DNA of 64,000 bases from Rehmannia glutinosa (GCA_016081115.2 JABTTQ020002610.1:1798030-1862029); one strand, 5' to 3'; positions 1-10,798 are shown, counted from the stretch's first letter. Notes: a model not told the origin generated them from the sequence alone. Translations and numbers: made by a program.

Positions 1-1660
1 CGGGGGTCAAAAAAATAAAAACAAAAAAAAAAAAAAAATAATTCTGAAAAAAAAAAAAAAAAATATAAATTCGGAAAAAAAAAAAAACGAAATAAAAATG
101 CAAAAAAAAAAAAACTAGACGCACACGGGCATGTGGACTCACACGACCCGACCGACGATCTGCTCCCGGTTTTGAATTGACGGACGAGCTCCTGGCTTCA
201 TCGGAACTATCCATGTAAGTACTTATTATGCATTCCTCTTTCTTCGATAATTTTCTCATATGTTCGGGACAAAGCATATTTTAAGTTTGGGGGATTGTTA
301 AGAATGCATAATTTAGTATTGTTGCATTTTGCATTGCATTTAGGTCTGCATGTAGAAACACTTGCATGATTATTTTCGAGGAAAAAAAACAAATTTTTCT
401 GATTTTTTCGATTTTTAGTCATTTTAGTTTTAGCACGTTTACCGCTTTAGCACATTTAATTGCTTTTGTGTGTGATTTTTATTTCGATTCGTATGCTCGG
501 CTCCCTATGATTTTACTATGAATATTTTATGCCATGGGATAACTTACTTGAGGGGATAATGTAATAAATTTTTGGGAGAAAAGTTATTTATTTGTTTGGC
601 ATGTGTTAAGAAAATTGGGTATTTGAGCATGTTGCGAAAAATAAGCCTGTGAGCTTTTGTGCCTTAAACTCGCTTTATATTATGCATACTTATTTCTTTC
701 TTGAGTGTGTCATTCATGATTGATAGAACTCTACAGAACTTGCTCAGTATTCATTGAAGCCATGTGTGTGTGCAATTTTTGAAAATGATCTAAGACCATC
801 TTTGTTTAGCCTACTTAGCTTTAAAAGGCCTACCTATGAACTCATGATTCCCTAGTTAGCCAATTTTGAGCCAAAACTTTTATTCCGAGCCACATTGATC
901 TTTAAAATTTACATGTTTTTATCCCTACAAATTCTTGAGCTTATAGAAAATGAATAAGTTTGGGGAGATGTGGTGAAAATTAATAGAAAAGAGAGAAAGT
1001 TGGCAAATTAAAATAAAAAGGATGAGCGATTCCGGGTAAATGAAAAAGAAAATATCTCTGAAAGTACATAAACAAAAATGAGAGCTTGAGGCTAAAGAAA
1101 AAGAAAAGAAGGCAAAAAGGCCTAAAAATGAAAAAGGAAAACTAAGGGTGGAATTGAGTTGGAAAAGATAACTCGATATTATGTTGAAATGGGTTGGTGA
1201 ATTACAAGTCAGATGCTTAAATTCTATTTGCTCAAGTCAAGTCACTTAATCCAAATTTTCCTACCCTTACCAAAGAGCCTACATTACAACCAAATGAAAA
1301 GTCCTTTTTGATTCTTAGATTGTGCACACAAAAGTGGTCGAGATATTAGACGATTTGCAAGCTTTATGGTAGTTCTACTTTCATTGAATTGAATTTGAGC
1401 GTAAACACTATCATACACTTTTGAGAGTCGAGTGATACAATACCTACTTGTGAGTCGCGATGTCGAGTACCCAAGAAAGTATTAATTAGGCCGAGCTTAT
1501 GAATAATTTATCTCTTGATAATGAATTGCGGGGTTCCCTTGAGTATGGAGTTGAGTGATGTTTAATGTTTATAGTGTTCATGGGTGTTTTTTCGTTTTCC
1601 CCTTATATTATTTTTCTGAATTTGCTCGAGGACGAGCAATGCTTTAAGTTTGGGGAATTT
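1..1660 (+). other. Non-coding 3' region of a Ty3/gypsy element
   Basis: No coding frame is visible. The stretch begins with A-rich low-complexity sequence (about 1-115). The string AAGTTTGGGG occurs three times (near 273, 957 and 1,646), and the last copy lies directly before the TGATGAGTG start of an LTR at 1,661. A long non-coding stretch ending in a GAGGACGAGC motif, then AAGTTTGGGG and TGATGAGTG, is what I know from the pol-to-3'-LTR region of plant gypsy elements (Athila/Tat group). The pol genes would lie upstream of the window. The lineage is inferred from this layout only. Confidence 0.5.
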
Positions 1661-2836
1661 TGATGAGTGTAAAATATACGTGCATTTGAGGGTTTAAAAT
1701 GATATATATTTGATGCATTTGCACGCATATTTAGTCTGTTTTGCTTGGTTTCCCTTGTTGGGCGTGATATGCGTACTCTTGTGAATTTTACATAAAATGG
1801 AACTAAATTAGACAAAAGATGATAGCATGTTTCAAATGATATGTAAATAGACAAGGTACGAGCAAAAATGTGAAGGAAAGAAGCATGGACGGTCAAAGAA
1901 AAGAGAATTTCCTTCAAAAACGTTAAAGCGCGCTAACAGTTTCAAAGATTGGCGGTTTAGTATTTTGGCCATGACTTCCTCTACATAATTGATATTGATG
2001 TGATTCAAGTGACAATGAAAATCTAAGAGAAAGATATACAACTTTCATGAAGACCCCGAGATCAAAATCTCTTTTTCCTACTCAAAATGCAAGTGATCTC
2101 TCCAAGCATCTATAAAGGGACCCAAGGCTATGCACGAAAAAACATCATTCAACATTTCTCTCTACATAGAAAACACATCAAATAACACAGAACCAAAGAA
2201 TCGAAGAGCTTCTCGAGAGCAAAAGGCTAGGTCGCGAAGAACACCACAAGACTTTCGCAGATCTAGGGAGCACAAGAGCTTCGATGGCTTGGAAGGGAAT
2301 CCATCCCGACAAGAAGGGATTTTTTTCTATGTCTAAGAACTCTTATATGTGCTTATATGATGTCTAAATATTGATTCAGATTTGTCATGAGTTTGTAATC
2401 AATGTTTGACATATTTTTCGGATCTTAGGGGCATAATCGAAATGTGGATTTATTATATTAAATATGATTACTTGTTTTCTTAATTGCTTCATGCGTTCGT
2501 TTTTATGAATTCGAGCACTTATTTATAATTGCTTTTTATCCGATCAATAAATTTCGTGCGGTCATACTTCTAGTCCATAATCCGACCAAGTGAGTTCTAG
2601 TAAGACGAAAATCGATTCGGACATGAAACATGTGTGACGGCGTGTTTGTGGGGAGTCATTCAATTCGTAAATCTTTTTGGTGTTAATAAGAACCGTAACG
2701 CTCGATCGGACTACAATTATTCTTGTTTACACACCACCGACCAGGGAGTAAATGATATTAGAATTTGAACCAATAGAATTGCATGAATTGGTTTCTAAAA
2801 CTTTATTCGCATTTAATATTGAAGTAGCATGTTGAG
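1661..2836 (+). mobile_element. Gypsy 3' LTR, first part (split by a solo LTR)
   Basis: The LTR starts TGATGAGTG right after the polypurine-like AAGTTTGGGGAATTT. It holds a TATA box (TATAAAGG, 2,111-2,118) with an A-rich, purine-rich transcribed leader behind it. It stops at 2,836, where another LTR has been inserted with a 5-bp duplication, and seems to resume at 4,534. No reading frame inside is credible. Confidence 0.55.
2111..2118 (+). promoter_or_regulatory. TATA box of the gypsy LTR
   Basis: TATAAAGG lies about 450 bp into the LTR, where the U3/R boundary is expected. The text after it becomes an AC-rich leader. Confidence 0.45.
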
Positions 2837-3115
2837 TGATAAGGGTCTTTTTATGCACGTTTTATGTGTATATTTGAGTAGAATTCGAGTTATTTTATTG
2901 TTAGTTTTGTAAATTTTTGATTGTACATAGTTCATATTACTCCGAGGTGCTTTTATTGATGTAGATTGACCATTCGGGGCTAATTTTGGTGAATTTCGGA
3001 CCATGGATTCATGTCAAAACATACCGGGAGTTTAAGAATGCAAAACGCTCGAAATTCCAAGCCAAACGCGTCATTTCGGGGCCTTTTTGGTCCAACACGG
3101 GCGGGGGTGTCGGGC

Positions 3116-3228
3116 AACACGGCCGTGTTCACGGAGCTAAAAACTCGATTTTTTCGCACAAAACAACCTCCGACACGGCCAGGCCGTGTTCCCAACACGG
3201 CCGTGTCAGAGACACGACTGGCCGTGTT
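3116..3228. repeat. Cluster of ACACGGCCGTGT palindromes in the LTR U3
   Basis: AACACGGCCGTGTT (3,116-3,129) is a perfect 14-bp palindrome. ACACGGCC-A-GGCCGTGT (3,173-3,189) is the same palindrome with one extra central base. AACACGGCCGTGTC follows at 3,194-3,207, and a weaker copy (GACACGACTGGCCGTGTT) at 3,211-3,228. All lie upstream of the LTR TATA box. Confidence 0.85.
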
Positions 3229-3515
3229 GGGAAGCACGCCATGTCTCCTGGTTCCCCGTGTGATAAAAAAAAGACGGCCTGCCGTTACGGGCGCGTTCTG
3301 GCGTGTCAGGACCTCTTTGCAACTTTTCTTTGCGGAATTTGGGGAAAACTCACCAACCAACCCATTTTGGCCACTTTTGTACACTTTTAACACCCTATTT
3401 TGCTGAAACATGTCTCCATGTCCCTCCTCATCACTTGAATACAAGAATTCACCAACCAACAAGGAAAATGTGGGTGATTGTTTAAAAAGAGAGTACTATC
3501 AATGTATTGGTTGCC

Positions 3516-3523
3516 TATAAAAG
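3516..3523 (+). promoter_or_regulatory. TATA box of the solo LTR
   Basis: TATAAAAG lies about 680 bp into the LTR and is followed by a plausible transcribed leader. Confidence 0.5.
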
Positions 3524-4533
3524 CCAAGGGTTGAAATTGGGAGATGCATTCATTAGATACTCAGGAAATATTCATTGTATTCATTTTATTAAGTAGAATG
3601 GGATCAAGTCAAGGGGTCTGGAGGAGAAAGCTTGGGGCAATATTGGAGAAAGAAGGCTTGGAGCAACATCATCAATCAAGAAAGAAGTCAATTGAGATTT
3701 TGAGAAAGATAAGTACACCATGTCTACAATACTTAAATCTTCTTGTGTAATTTATTGTTTGGTCAAAATCATGTGTAGCTAAACTCCTAGTGTTTGAATG
3801 TAATGAACTCTAGAATGGATTTGTGATTAAGGTGTGCATGTTTTTAATAAAATCTTCATATTTTGTGTGATTCACTTATATTATGCTTCGTTCATTCGAA
3901 TTGATATATGCGCAATATTGATTTGAAGTTTATTTTTCATCCGGGAAATCGAGAGATTCATGGTGAAATAGAACATATATAAGTGAAAAGAGTTGCATGC
4001 AATCCTAGATATAGGCGACATAAATCTTCTGGATTAGGGTCAAACCTAATATGGGAATTCACAAATCGTTATAATGATGTCTTGGGGTTTTAACTAGAAA
4101 GAGATTTCAGTTAATCAACTTGAGATTAGGAGTTTTTCGCCTTGAGAAAGGGATTAACTTAAATCGAGAATTTCTACGGTCCACATAGCATGAGATTTTA
4201 TTAAAAGAGGTTGGTTTTTGCTTAAGGGCTTATGGTTGAATCTTTTAACTTGTAAAATCACAAAAACATTCTAGAGGGATTTACATTCAAACACACTTCT
4301 ATCTCTTGATTTCTTATTCTACAAATTTTACTTCATTTTTACAATTTATAATTTGTTTTCCTTTTTCATCAAACAAAAAACTCGAAAATTGTTAGATTAA
4401 ATAACAAAAAAGACGGTAATTATTAGTACTTACAATCCTCGTGGGAATGACACTCAAGACTCAATAATCTATACTATAAACGATAGGTGCACTTGCCTAC
4501 GGTTTTAAAGGTAGCTTTTAAGCCATCATTGAG

Positions 4534-4772
4534 ATTATGTGCCAAGGTTGCTCCTAATGATGTTGAAAATACTTGTGGGGTTCAGAAATTTATTTTATTT
4601 TTTTCTTTATTTTTGATTTTTTTAGTCGAGATAAAATAACTTGATTTTTGGTCGCTTCAATAAAATTGGAATACGATGTTATTATAGCCTAAGTGTTTGA
4701 GCTTCAATCCCGAGGAATACGACCTTGCTTGCTATTATCCTATAAACTACACGTACACTTGCGGTTGTATGA
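4534..4772 (+). mobile_element. Gypsy LTR, second part
   Basis: The sequence resumes after the solo LTR. Its last part (about 4,700-4,772: CGAGGAATACGACC, then TACACTTGCGG) resembles the end of many plant gypsy LTRs, where a phrase of this kind comes before the terminal CA. The exact end is uncertain because no target duplication could be matched. Confidence 0.4.
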
Positions 4773-4789
4773 ACCAAAATATATTTTTG

Positions 4790-4965
4790 GCGAACAAAAG
4801 CCCTAAGGGCCAGCCCTACACTAGCCCTAGACGGCCCTAGGGCCAATTGGGTGGTCGGGCTAAAAGCCCTCAAGTTATAAGGGCCTATGAAATATTGGCC
4901 CAACCCTTAGATTATTAGAGTCGGGCTAGGGTCGGCCCTTGGCCTGGCCTTTATTGACATCTCTA
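4790..4965. mobile_element. hAT-like MITE remnant (GGGCC-rich)
   Basis: The region is built of GGGCC/GGCCC strings and ends TTGACATCTCTA, a right terminus type seen in a common group of plant hAT-like MITEs. I cannot find the matching left end, so it is probably truncated. Confidence 0.35.
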
Positions 4966-5175
4966 GCTAGGATGTCCAAGTATGGGTAGTCATGTATTTT
5001 TAGTTTTGGGTTAAAGGAGTCTCCCGGTCCACGTATCCGTAATATTACTTCTTATTTGAATTATTTTATAATGAATTATAAATTTATACATCTAGAACCA
5101 TTCAGTTTCAAAATTAAACAAATGAGATAATGTCTTTTTACTTTCCATAAGAATGAATATATTTTGTACCGCTAA

Positions 5176-5650
5176 CAAAGTGGCGGAATCAGAATTTGAC
5201 ACCGAGGGGGCCAATATTTGGAAGATTAAATATTTATTCTATCTAATAATAAAATTAAGAATATATTATGTTTTTGCATCAAATATAATGGCAATACTCA
5301 TCATTAAGTAGCTGAAAATATATAATTACAATCCTAGTATATTAAAATTCAAAAAGTCTATCTTTCATACACACTATGATGTGTTGAAATATGAACTTGA
5401 AGGATTTTTCAAAAATAAAAATGAACTTGAAGTGTGTTACCCTGTTACTCCCACAAATTTTAATAATTCAATATTTTGGCCCCTTTAGAATTTTTATCAA
5501 GAAATTGGGAGCCCAAAGAACATGGGGCCAAAAGTTGATATAAATATTTTTTTAACATGGGGCCATAAGAAATAAAAAGGAAAATGTTTTTTTTTTTTTT
5601 GTTTTGGGAAGGCACGACCCTCCTCTCCCATAACATAGGTTCACCCTTGC
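5176..5650. mobile_element. hAT-like MITE, GTGGCGGAA type
   Basis: The left end CAAAGTGGCGGAATC and the reverse complement of the right end (GCAAGGGTGAACC) are related imperfect inverted repeats. Flanks ACCGCTAA (5,168-5,175) and CTCGCTAA (5,651-5,658) match at 6 of 8 positions, as an old 8-bp hAT target duplication would. The interior is AT-rich and non-coding. The bounds are plausible but not certain. Confidence 0.45.
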
Positions 5651-5658
5651 CTCGCTAA

Positions 5659-6563
5659 TTTATGTTCCCACTAATTAAATTCAAATGCGAATTCAAAATC
5701 CAAAATCTTGGGAATACGCAAAATCGGACAAATTTAACCAAGCAAATTAAGAATCTCACGTAATTAAGATTCATCCATATATGATCACCTTATGATTTAA
5801 CTAATTTTATTTTTTATTCTACAACAAAATTTCTATAAAAATTTAAATCGGTCAAACACCTATATGATCAAATTACATATAAATGCCTCCACTTAGATGT
5901 CTCAAAATCAATGGTCTCAAATCGAGATAAGACGGTCACATTTATAATATCTTGGGTTGCATTAATTATCAAGTTTAAATTAAAGACTCAATACTTTAAT
6001 TAATTTCATCAAAGACATGAATTTAATTTATTGTCCATAATCTTAATCCTCTTGTATATAACATCTATATAACAAGATTGCTATGATTACATTATTACTA
6101 AAAAAATATGATACAATAAGTAAAATAGGAATTTTTCATAACGTTCATGAAAATATGAATAATACGCACAAGTGTTCAAAAATAAATATTGCATTTATAA
6201 TAATAAACAATAATTCACCCTAACATCCTTCACTCGTCACTCGGTATAAAAATTGGGGAGTTTTTTTTTGTCAAAAAGAACGTTGTCAAGCAACCGACCG
6301 GCCGATCTCGGCTCACTCTCTTTCGAAAAATAAGGAAGATTCGAATGGAGAAGAAAAGGCAATGATGCTAAGAGGAGGAGGAGAAGGCTATCGTGAAAAA
6401 GAGAGAATGTTGCAAAGCAAAGAAGAAAGAAGCTAGAAAAGGGGTGGAAAAAGAAAAGAAATATTAGCTTCAATTCATTTTGGTGGAAATTTAATTTCCG
6501 CAAATTTGCATGCAACATTATTTGTATTTTTCTCATTCATTTTCGGTAAATGTATACATGATT
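5659..6563. other. AT-rich intergenic sequence
   Basis: I see no gene or bounded element. A TATAAAAA string near 6,244 and a purine-rich stretch at 6,340-6,460 produce an open frame on the minus strand that is rich in Phe and Leu. That frame is compositional rather than genic. Confidence 0.5.
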
Positions 6564-7106
6564 GTCCTCTTTAAAAATGTGTAGTACTAATGAGAAGAAT
6601 GAATGTATGTTTATTTTGTTATTTTTAATTAAATAGATGTGACCCCGAGCAATGCACGAGTTGTATCTTTGTAAAACATTCGTTTTATCTTGTAACATGT
6701 ATATTTTCCTAACAGTTTAATCAATAAGTTTTACTTCTCGCATTATAATAATTTTAATTAAAATATCATAAGAAATAGATGGAAAATACAATTTAATATT
6801 TTTTTATTGATGAAGTCGGGACCGACCCTATTAATTTTTTCACCTGAGTTGAACTTTAAAATTGAGCTAATTTCTAGTCTTGCCTTAAATCACACTTTGA
6901 ATGTTCTTTTTCTTTTCTTTTCCTTCGCATATTCTCTTCTTTTCTCTTTTTCATCTTTTATAATTACGTAGTATTTTCCAATCCCAAAATACTTTCCATA
7001 CACTTTTCTTTCCCAATAACACACAAAGTAGTCAATTAATGATCAATTGATTTTTTTATGTAAAATTTTAATTGTTTATCTTTGAAATTTGAATTGTAGT
7101 AATGAG
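6564..7106. repeat. Duplicated segment, copy 1 (left part)
   Basis: The segment aligns by eye with 20,436-21,050. Shared landmarks are GATTGTCCT / CAATTGTCCT, AAAAATGTGTAGTA, CTAATTTCTAG, TTTGAATGTTC, CCATACACTTTTC and GTCAATTAATGA. The middle has diverged strongly. The segment continues at 9,301 after a LINE insertion. Confidence 0.65.
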
Positions 7107-9300
7107 AAAATTAATTTTCAAGAAGTAAGAAATAGGAGTGCGCCGCTAAGAGAGAAAAAACCCTAATTCTCTCTAGAGAATGGTTCTTTTGAAACCGAGC
7201 CGTCTTCATCATTTTTACCTATAATTCGTCAATGATGGACTCGATTTTTTGTTATTTCCAAAGATCGTTACCAATAACAATAGCGAAAAATATGGAAATC
7301 AAATTTCTCGAGATACAAGCCCCATCGTGACGAATGCATTTCGATAAACATGGATTTATGGGAAGGGAATGGAGGCCTTCGATCCTACTCTAACCAACCT
7401 GACAGGTTACGCAGCGATTCGTTACCCCTATGGTCCTCGACCGCCCCTCTTCAAGCTAAGGTTGACTCAAACCCTAAAACTATTTCGACCTTTCACGCAT
7501 ACATGGGGCATCGTTGGGCTCCAAATCTGCCGATGCAGGATTTTACTCAATACCATCGACTTAAAGAAACTCCTGGTGCGGATACTTCGTAATATCACCC
7601 AGGAGGATCATAATCATCTTGAAGGGTCTTGGCCAAAGATCTAAGCCTTCTTTTGTACAAACGCTTTGCGGAGGTATCTATTAAACCAAGTAAAAAGGGG
7701 CGACTATTTTTATTACGATGGACGAAGATATATAATAACAACAAATTGCAAAACTAAAAACTCTCTAATCGGGCGTGTGATATACCCGAAGGGCACGAAA
7801 CCTCATACATGGGATGAGCTCGGGAAGAAATTGGTGTTGCTATGGAACATACAATCCCCATGGAAGTTTATTCCCTGGGAAAGGGATATTACAATATTCA
7901 ATTCGCTGAATCGAATGAGCATAATCGTATTTTTCAAAGGCGGCATGGAATTTATCTCTGGCTCGATTCGCCCGATGAATTAGATCCCCGATTTCAATCA
8001 GACAAGATTAACACGTCCAAAGCTCAGGTTTGGGTTCGTATTTATGAGCTTAGTTTGGAATATTGGCATCCTTCATTGATTACGAAATGGCTTGCGCCAT
8101 AGGTACTCCCATGCACATTGATAATCGTTCTTTCACGGGTGAGGTGGGCCACTTTTGTTCGTGTTGTTGTTGAAATAGATCTTAGCTCTCCTCTTCAGGA
8201 ATGCATAATGGTTGAACGAAAGGAGGACATTGCTCTTTTGTTTCCATCGGGTATGAAAATATTCCGAATATTGTGTTCATTGTCGGATTGTAGGTCATAA
8301 CATTAATCGGTGCGGACAATCCACAACTCATTAGGTAAAACAGTGAGATGTTGAGGTGCGTCCTTGTAGTCGTTCGGTGGACATGCATTATAATAGGGGA
8401 GGTCTCGGCTAAAAAGGATAAGGAGGTGGGGAAACTTGGGTACAAGTGAAAAACAAAAAGGACGACCCTCGAAAGACAACCCGGGTAACACAGACTTCTA
8501 CATCGGGTATTGTGACCGGAACTCATTCGATATCTTTGAGGAGCTTGATGTTAATAGTAAGCGGCAGGAGGAAAATCATACCAATTTTGATGGTGGTGAA
8601 TTACATGGCAATGGAGACAGAAGACGGTTAAGAACAATGATAAATATGCTCATGGAAACAAGGAGTGTTCGCTAGTGGTCTCTGTTTAACCGCAACCATC
8701 AAATATTATTCATAATCGGCGCATGTTGATCGGTTGGTTGACAAGAGAAAGGCCGACTTAAATAAGGCCATTGAGACGATGAATATCGTAACCCCGCTAG
8801 TAATTACGTGTTAACACCTAGTGATCCTTCGGAAAGTTTTAATTGGTGAACTTTCGGAGAGCTTTCAAGCCATGGCGACAATAGTCCGAAAGAGGTGGTC
8901 CGATATGGGCGGAAGACGAAGAGCAAGATGAAGAAGAACAACACAATTGAAGCTTTAAAAACCAAGCTAGCCGTCTCTTCAACTACTCCGCTTGTCATTC
9001 ACTCATGTATCTTCTCGGAAGTTATGAAGAATATGGACATGGTAGCTCGCGGATCCTGGGCCGACACTCCACAAGACCTATCGATCATCAAGACGATACT
9101 CGAAAGCACGTGCAAAAACAACAAATGACAATATCACTCGAAAATCCTTGAGAAAAACGCCCTTCCTCAAATTGCGTTTTTAAGTTATTTTTGTGTTTTT
9201 TCCGAATTTTTGCATTGTTTTTCCTTAGCTACATAATCGGCTTGTGATCAGGATTTTTTCTTTCTTATTGTTTTTAAATTAATAAAAAAATTAATTTTCA
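7107..9300 (+). mobile_element. ORF1-only LINE insertion with 14-bp target duplication
   Basis: AAAATTAATTTTCA occurs at 7,107-7,120 and again at 9,287-9,300, while the paralogous segment at about 21,048-21,060 has the site once and no insert. The roughly 2.17-kb insert starts with a short leader containing AACCCTAATTCTCTCT, carries a degraded ORF1, and ends in a short A-rich tail just before the second repeat. That is the layout of target-primed retrotransposition. No endonuclease or reverse-transcriptase frame is visible between the ORF1 stop region and the tail (about 160 bp). It is either an internally deleted L1-type element or a half-LINE family. Confidence 0.7.
7640..9128 (+). pseudogene. 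LINE ORF1 (DUF4283 plus zinc knuckle), broken
   Basis: Pieces in several frames read as the plant L1 ORF1 protein, an RNA-binding chaperone of the LINE particle. Near 7,645 a Ser-Phe-Val-Gln-Thr-Leu string resembles the start of the DUF4283 region. Frames at 7,666-7,983 and 7,842-8,102 cover the core, with GKGYYNIQF and WVRIYELSLEYWHPS. The frame at 8,118-8,300 holds VRVVVEIDLSSPLQ, and near 8,299-8,321 another frame gives GHNINRC, the second half of a CCHC knuckle. The tail (8,436-8,675 and 8,895-9,128) is Lys-rich and ends near a GSWADTP string. At least five frame changes separate the pieces. The alternative is a captured host DUF4283 gene. Confidence 0.65.
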
Positions 9301-9412
9301 GTAAATCATTTATATCTAATGAACAAAATTGAATTCTTTAATGTAAAACTGAATGAAGTAGTAACATGTTTACTTTTGTCCAACGAAAATAGGGAGCATT
9401 AAGTAGATTGCA
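9301..9412. repeat. Duplicated segment, copy 1 (right part)
   Basis: GTAAATCATTTATATCTAAT through TGTAAAACTGAAT, TTTACTTTTGTCCAAC and GGAGCATTAA match 21,062-21,160 in order and spacing. Similarity fades after about 9,412. Confidence 0.65.
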
Positions 9413-9566
9413 TGGCCTATGATAACTCCTTTATGATACCAAACCTAATTGGGGTGTAGGCAATTTAGATGTTACGCTAAGACAAGCAACTGGATATTCA
9501 AAACCAGGGGCATTAAGAAATTATATGTCCACGGTGCTATCCACTTTTTCAAGACTTTTTCTGTTT

Positions 9567-9989
9567 TTTTTTTTTTTTTTTTTTTTTTTAACTCGCTTCT
9601 GCGAACGCCGACTACGCCCGAGGACAAAGCGGCTCCGGCTCTCATTCTTGCCGCCAAGGTAAACCGCGGGATGTGCACGACCTGCCTTGATGTTCTCGAC
9701 GGGTCCGACGGACGTACAACCGTGATAAAGGTAAAGAGAACAAATTATGTTCGACCCCAATCTACTAATAACGATCTCTCCCCGAATCGAACCCACACGG
9801 ATGCTATTCAAGATGAGTTCCCACCAAATCTTCACTACCGCATATGCCCAGGGGAGCAATTTGATGGAGTAAGGATATGAACCCTCGACCTCCACCCCAC
9901 AAACAATTTGATGGCGCAGGATTTGAACCCCGACCTCCATCCCACAATTGCTTTGTGGTGGCCAGGATGGGCTAAAGCCACCCTGGTTA
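9567..9989 (-). mobile_element. tRNA-derived SINE, minus strand
   Basis: The perfect 13-bp repeat ACTTTTTCTGTTT flanks the unit (9,554-9,566 and 9,990-10,002). The T run at 9,564-9,589 is the poly(A) tail of a minus-strand insertion. Reading the minus strand from 9,989, TGGCTTTAGCCC fits a box A, and GGTTCAAATCC (9,919-9,929) fits a box B about 60-70 nt from the 5' end, as in Pol III-transcribed tRNA-derived SINEs. A segment of about 44 bp including the box B is duplicated in tandem (about 9,858-9,945). The body is unusually GC-rich for the window. Overlapping frames on both strands are incidental. Confidence 0.75.
9919..9929 (-). promoter_or_regulatory. Pol III box B of the SINE
   Basis: The minus strand reads GGTTCAAATCC, an exact fit to the GGTTCRANYCC consensus. 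A decayed second copy (GGTTCATATCC) lies about 44 bp further into the element. Confidence 0.65.
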
Positions 9990-10002
9990 ACTTTTTCTGT
10001 TT

Positions 10003-10380
10003 ATGATATACCTTTGTGTATGTTGAAGAGTTCAATCTGTTGTACTTGTTTTCTCTGGCAAACGTGGGAATAATATTGAATGCTACAACTTAGAAAAGCA
10101 TCACTTAAAAAGATAATTGGAATGTCTTTCAACAAAAAAAAAAAAAAAAAGGAAGATAATTGGAATGTCAAAGTCAGCAAACTCACCATTCTTTTTCTCA
10201 TTGCACTTTAACAAAAGCCAGTAAATCACCCCTCATGTCAAAATCAAGGAAAATTCATTGAACCCCAAAACGTTTTTATTTGCTTATTTTAGTTCTTCCC
10301 CAAAATTTGATCTGTTCTACTACTATGATATATATCAAAACATTAGCAACCATAAAATTGCGCCAATAATATTTGTAGAT
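10003..10380. other. Intergenic sequence
   Basis: It is AT-rich with one A run near 10,133-10,150. I see no gene or bounded element. Confidence 0.5.
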
Positions 10381-10602
10381 CACTACAAGAAAATTTCAGT
10401 TTCTCGACAAAAATAATTTTGTCACTATATTTTACACTCATCTACAGAAAATCTACATAATAAAAATATTATTTTTCTCAAATTATATCGACAAATCACC
10501 AACAGTTTTGAAATTACCGATTTAAATATTGTATATATTTACCAACTGTTTAAGATTCGGTAGGTAAATATTTACCAACAATAATTTTACCTATAACAAT
10601 TT
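10381..10602 (+). mobile_element. CACTA transposon left end
   Basis: CACTACAAGAAAA (10,381-10,393) is the classic terminal inverted repeat of plant CACTA (En/Spm) transposons. It is followed by short direct and inverted motifs (GACAAAAATAATTTTGTC, TTTACCAAC repeats) as in a subterminal region. The 3 bp before it are GAT. The right end is not found in the window, and a TRIM-like LTR begins at 10,603. No transposase frame is present. Confidence 0.6.
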
Positions 10603-10796
10603 TGTTAGGAATATACAAACATAGTCCCACATCAGCTAGACATGGGAAAGGTCTTGGGTTATAAGATAGACATTACCTTCATTGTATGAGGCCTTTTGGG
10701 TGAAAGCCTAAAAACAAAACCATGAGAGTTTTAATTTGGCCCAAAATGGACAATATCATACCAACATGGAGATGAGTGGTTTCACGGATTGTAACA
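10603..10796 (+). mobile_element. TRIM-like short LTR
   Basis: A 194-bp unit starts TGTTAGGAATAT and ends GTAACA. It contains AGTCCCACATC, a GGTTATAAGA TATA-like stretch and GAGGCCTTTTGGG, all typical of a widespread plant TRIM/short-LTR family. A primer binding site follows directly. I find no 3' LTR before the copia insertion at 11,068, so the element is partial. Confidence 0.55.
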
Positions 10797-10798
10797 AG

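Larger units (their letters stand above)
2837..4528 (+). mobile_element. Solo LTR of a Ty3/gypsy element
   Basis: This 1,692-bp unit starts TGATAAGGGT and ends AGCCATCA. It is flanked by the perfect 5-bp direct repeat TTGAG (2,832-2,836 and 4,529-4,533). No internal region or second LTR is present, so it is a solo LTR, normally the product of recombination between the two LTRs of one element. It has its own TATA box at 3,516-3,523 and a cluster of palindromes at 3,116-3,228. It sits inside the LTR that begins at 1,661. The overlapping open frames on both strands around 2,980-3,460 are not genes; they arise from the GC-rich palindromic part. Confidence 0.8.

Noticed and set aside
2980..3462. 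Overlapping open frames on both strands, up to 160 residues
   Set aside because: They lie inside a solo LTR and come from a GC-rich palindromic stretch. Composition mirrors the repeat, and no domain is seen.
6237..6536. Minus-strand frame of 99 residues rich in Phe and Leu
   Set aside because: It is produced by a purine-rich forward strand and has no gene-like features.
10603..10796. Cassandra-type TRIM with a 5S RNA promoter
   Set aside because: I see no 5S-like internal promoter in the 194-bp LTR; the motifs fit another TRIM type.
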